Assembly: GCA_021234155.1 (NCBI GenBank)
Contig: JAJEKV010000022.1
Coordinates: forward strand, 9,862,934 to 9,926,933
Source of the DNA: Isoetes taiwanensis
Lineage: Eukaryota; Streptophyta; Lycopodiopsida; Isoetales; Isoetaceae
DNA length: 64,000 bases
Reading direction: 5' to 3'
Shown here: positions 60,600-64,000 of the stretch, piece by piece
Layout: every line of letters begins with the position of its first letter
Numbering within the stretch: the stretch's first letter is position 1
Notes under the pieces: generated by a model
Databases searched by the model: none
The model's input: the letters and a program-made list of their open reading frames with translations, nothing else
Told to the model about the DNA's origin: nothing
Made by a program: the position numbers and the translations under genes

Positions 60600-62020
60600 C
60601 GGCAAAAATTGCTTGGAATAGAATGACAAGTGAAAAATTTACCATGTAATTGAAATGCGAGTTATAAACCTGCCCTTCAAATAAATTCTAGGGGTGCCAT
60701 TCAAATGATCATGATGTAGCAAATTATTTGGTCACAGAAGCCCTAAACATGAGTACCATTCATGCCTTACCAACAACGTTTTGTTTTTATATTGGGCTTT
60801 CTGTAAACGTGCCCTATGCTTTGTGCTTTTAGAAGAAATAGAAATATTAGTATTTTGGTCATAGAAGAATCTTAGGTATTTAAGATGCACAATGCCAAGA
60901 TAGAAAAAATAAAATATTTTCTTAAGAAAATGCTCCAAATTTATTTGCACTCTATTGAAAAACTGTTATGGTGGCCATGCTGTCGCTTTTATTAAATGTG
61001 GATTGTAGAAGTGCCTATGTTGTTTTGCATTTGTAGGCTTTAAGACAATGCTCAAGGATGTTATTAGTGAGCCACATTTGTGTAAGCTTTCGTGTTGGAT
61101 TGAGTTTGTAACTGCAATTCCAAGAGGCCGTGATTTGTGGAGCCTCGAAAGTTGGCGTTTTGATGAATGTATGAAATAGATAAGCATGAGGGTTTATATA
61201 ATAATAAAGGAAATGCACATTATATTGAGATGAAGTTGGTAGTTTTTTTCTTTTTTGCAGGTAATCATGTGGATTTTACTTTATTGCACTCGTTGTTAGT
61301 TAGGTAATATTGTGGGTTTTGTTTTATCAATCAGCTTCAAAATGTGTATAGAAGGGTAAAGTGTTTGTCTATTCAAGTTGTAGATAGGCGGTGAAATATT
61401 TCTTAATGGTTATCAAGCAACCGCTTGTAAATGCCAAATAAAAAGTCATTGAATATTTAATCGCTACTATAGGAATCAATTTGTGTAAGTTGTTCATTTG
61501 CTATTGACTATATAGATGTTTATCTTGATGTATGACAATTGTTATGCATGTATGCCTTGAACATTGATGACAATATTACATTAATATTGCTTGTGGTTCC
61601 CCACAATTCTAATAGACAAAACCATTTCTATTGCATTGAGGGAAGAATGAGGATCTAAGCCTCTATAGTGTTCGCTTAACATGGCATGCAAATGATGAAT
61701 TGACTATGTGGGATTTGTGGTAAGGAACTCCAAACACCTATAAGCACAATATATAGGAGTGGAATATTCGTGCCTCCGCAGAAGTTATCACATTTTCAAC
61801 AAGGACGTCAAATCATTCTTGCTTTGGAAATCGAGGCATCTTTCTTGCTCATCTTTATAGATGATATCCTTTGTTTGTTCACATAGCGCTTGGCCCAAAA
61901 TCCGTGATCAACTTCTAATTCACACGATGATGTACCCCCACCCCCAGTGAAAAAAGAATGTATAAACAATGCATCCAACAATTGAATCAAAGCTAAATTG
62001 CATCATGAACCGCCTTTGCT
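60600..62020. other. Anonymous AT-rich stretch
   Basis: Small ORFs of 60-73 codons on the minus strand (60950-60732, 61187-60966, 61990-61808) show no recognisable motif. Confidence 0.25.
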
Positions 62021-62026
62021 CACACA

Positions 62027-62226
62027 TATAAATTTAAATCCATTTGAACACTCAAGATAAATTTATGTCACTGAAAGCACTTTGTCGGATAAATTTAACT
62101 CCGGCCCATGTATCTTTCGCAGAGAATTTATACCGCTGGAGAACTCCTCGCGTGATAAATGTATACCGAGAGACCATCTTCAGATAAATTTATATCGATA
62201 GAGTTCAAATTTCGGTATAAATTTAC
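62027..62226. repeat. Second TATAAATTTATA-type cluster
   Basis: Seven copies or near-copies in 200 bases: TATAAATTTAAA (about 62027), GATAAATTTATG (62057), GATAAATTTAAC (62089), GAATTTATACCG (62124), GATAAATGTATACCG (62154), GATAAATTTATATCG (62184) and GGTATAAATTTACT (62215). It is the same word and flanks (CAGATAAATTTATA; TATACCG) as the array at 7.2-8.7 kb, 54 kb away. Confidence 0.8.
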
Positions 62227-62229
62227 TTA

Positions 62230-64000
62230 ATTGACCAATGATAAGGAACATTTAAGAGACTAAAAAGAAACATGGAACTAAAAAGGTACTGGATGGTATC
62301 CTTTGTCTCTTTATATTTTCAGCCGCTTACACCATGTGATGTAGGCCTGTGATGGCAAAATGATGTATTTGTTTAATATGTTTGTTATCCTATGCGGAAG
62401 CTAAGTGATCCTTGTTGCTCTACCGAGGGTGACTTTGTAGATCTTCCATGTTAGAGATGACTTGTAGGCATTGTCTAATGTTTTTATTTTGGGTGGATTT
62501 ATATAGAGACATTCGATTTGTACCTTTGCTATGCAAATGTTATGCATCCTTTGAGTAATGTGCAAAAGGTGTACATATCCTCATATTCCTTACATGTCAA
62601 GTGTGAGCAGAATAGCATTCCTATTGCATTTGTTCATCCATTCTTCTCCCAGAAAATAAATAGGAAGAGATATAGTGGCGCACATTTAGTCTTTCTTTAA
62701 AAGTTCACAATTAAAATTCCAATTCCAATTCTAGTATGCATCAAAAAGAAGATGAAGATGATGATCAGAGAGTTTGTATATTCAAGTGATATAACAATAG
62801 ATAGCAAGGTACATCTAGTTAAACAATTAAAATTCCAATCCTATATGCATCATGTTTGTGCTTCTTGAGGATTTTTGGCCCTGATGACACAATATTATTG
62901 AGGGTCCTATATGCACCCATGTTAGCAATGCCCATGTTGTAAGAGCCGCTAGTCAAGCTTTCAAGAGATAGGATTGACCTAATACTAAGCCTCAAAATGG
63001 TCAGCTACACACAAACCCCTTACCATAGCAAAGATGAGATTATCAAGTTCATGTCAGCCCACTTAGGAGAGTGGGTCATGAAGCACATTTAATTACCTAC
63101 ACGCCGTAGTTTTGGCCATGCAACCTATGCCGGCCGAGGCTTCTAAAATAAATTTGGTTTGCCGAATTCATACTCTCCCTTTTCTATACATCCCTTGTGA
63201 TAGTACGTAGCAAAACCATCATTTGTTAATCAATAAATCATATAAAATGCCGGGTCAATAAGGGTGTAGGCCTTAGGTGGCAAACCTTGTTGCACCTACA
63301 TTAATTACTATATGATACAATCATAACTAATAGCAACTGATAGATAAACGGGTGACGCATTTCCAACAATTGCTTTGAAATCAAGCAATCTAAATCATGG
63401 TAATCGCCTCACAAATGCCTGCTTAAATACAAAATACATATAGTTTCAGAGTGTACATCTAAGGGCATTTAGATTCCGGCCAATGCTAAGTCGAGTACAA
63501 AGTCTATGTCTTAACACTGCCTTGCAATACTACTACTACACACACATTAACAATTTTTTCCAGTTTTAACTAATGCCATTGTTAGATATTGGCCAATATT
63601 AAGTGGGAATATAAAGTACGTATGCTTCGTAATATACATATCTAATGGCATAATGGCATTTACCCGAAATAGATACAATTGTCCTTATAGCAAAGAGGCA
63701 AGTATAAAGAGATGAATGCATAGAATGGAGCATCAATTCCCAAGAAAACCTCCACAAAGATAAATCGATTCTTTTTCAATTTATCTAAAAGGAAGCATAC
63801 ACAATATATTCTAACGTGATCTTCTACCCACCAAGTTGTGGAGTGGCTTATACAAATCTAGTCTTCTGGGATGAAGTACTCAAAATTCCAGCACTAAAAC
63901 CCATCTACTCTAAGGATCCATACTAAAAGCCTAACATCTACCATGCCTTGAATAGGAACTTTAAGCATCTCCAATAAATGGCAAGTTTCTATAGTAGCCG
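62230..64000. other. Anonymous stretch with small duplications
   Basis: No gene recognised. ACAATTAAAATTCCAAT followed by a TATGCATCA occurs at about 62705 and 62823. A diverged repeat of about 116 bases is visible between 63440-63540 and 63560-63660 (GATTCCGGCCAATGCTAAGT against GATATTGGCCAATATTAAGT, each followed by a TATAAAGTAC- or TACAAAGTC-like part). ORFs are 60 codons or fewer. Confidence 0.4.

Overview
This window looks like nuclear DNA from a land plant, most likely a seed plant with a large, repeat-rich genome. The evidence is AT-rich sequence with few long ORFs, decayed Ty3/gypsy, Ty1/copia and L1-type LINE retrotransposons, a CACTA transposon end, MITE-like repeats, and short exon-sized coding pieces bounded by GT/AG splice sites. 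I see no bacterial operons, no organellar genes and no CRISPR array. The species cannot be named from the sequence. Almost every recognisable coding stretch carries stops or frameshifts. Either the locus is mostly dead or the consensus is of uneven quality; a recurrent TCTCGCTTT-like word makes the second possibility worth testing. Layout, 1-20 kb: positions 1-2090 (+) hold the 3' half of a Ty3/gypsy pol (RT end, RNase H, integrase, chromodomain-like tail), followed by non-coding DNA with an LTR-like GC-richer patch. Positions 4430-6540 (-) hold a decayed Ty1/copia element. Positions 7215-8737 carry about 18 copies of a palindromic word built on TATAAATTTATA, followed by a TATA box and a GC-richer patch that may be transcribed. 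Positions 9840-14880 (-) hold an L1-type LINE ending in a 13-T run. From 15 to 20.6 kb I recognise nothing firmly. Layout, 21-31 kb: a tandem repeat has a unit of about 2.3-2.45 kb, made of a 1.3-1.5 kb nearly pure polypyrimidine tract plus a tail of about 1 kb. The first tail is split by a T-rich insertion of about 5.2 kb (22963-28165) that itself contains two head-to-tail units. Layout, 31-64 kb: mostly anonymous sequence with a few gene-like islands. These are a 1-Cys peroxiredoxin N-terminal fragment (34676, +), a GC-rich possible gene start (36086, +), a PARP-like exon (42763-42897, +), scattered minus-strand exon candidates between 46.6 and 50.6 kb, and the best gene in the window, a four-exon papain-like (C1A) cysteine protease on the minus strand (56941-55691). 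That protease has its own TATA box, a signal peptide and propeptide, stops and frameshifts, and reads Ala where the catalytic Cys should be. Small repeats fill the rest: a CACTA terminus ending at 51520, a MITE-like element at 52581-53127, a CACAC minisatellite at 53340-53715, GGAAACCTCCCC-type inverted arrays at 57.5 and 60.1-60.5 kb, a second TATAAATTTATA cluster at 62.0-62.2 kb, and several short tandem duplications. No set of genes here forms a pathway. What the window records is nested retroelement insertion and local tandem duplication, plus one protease locus.
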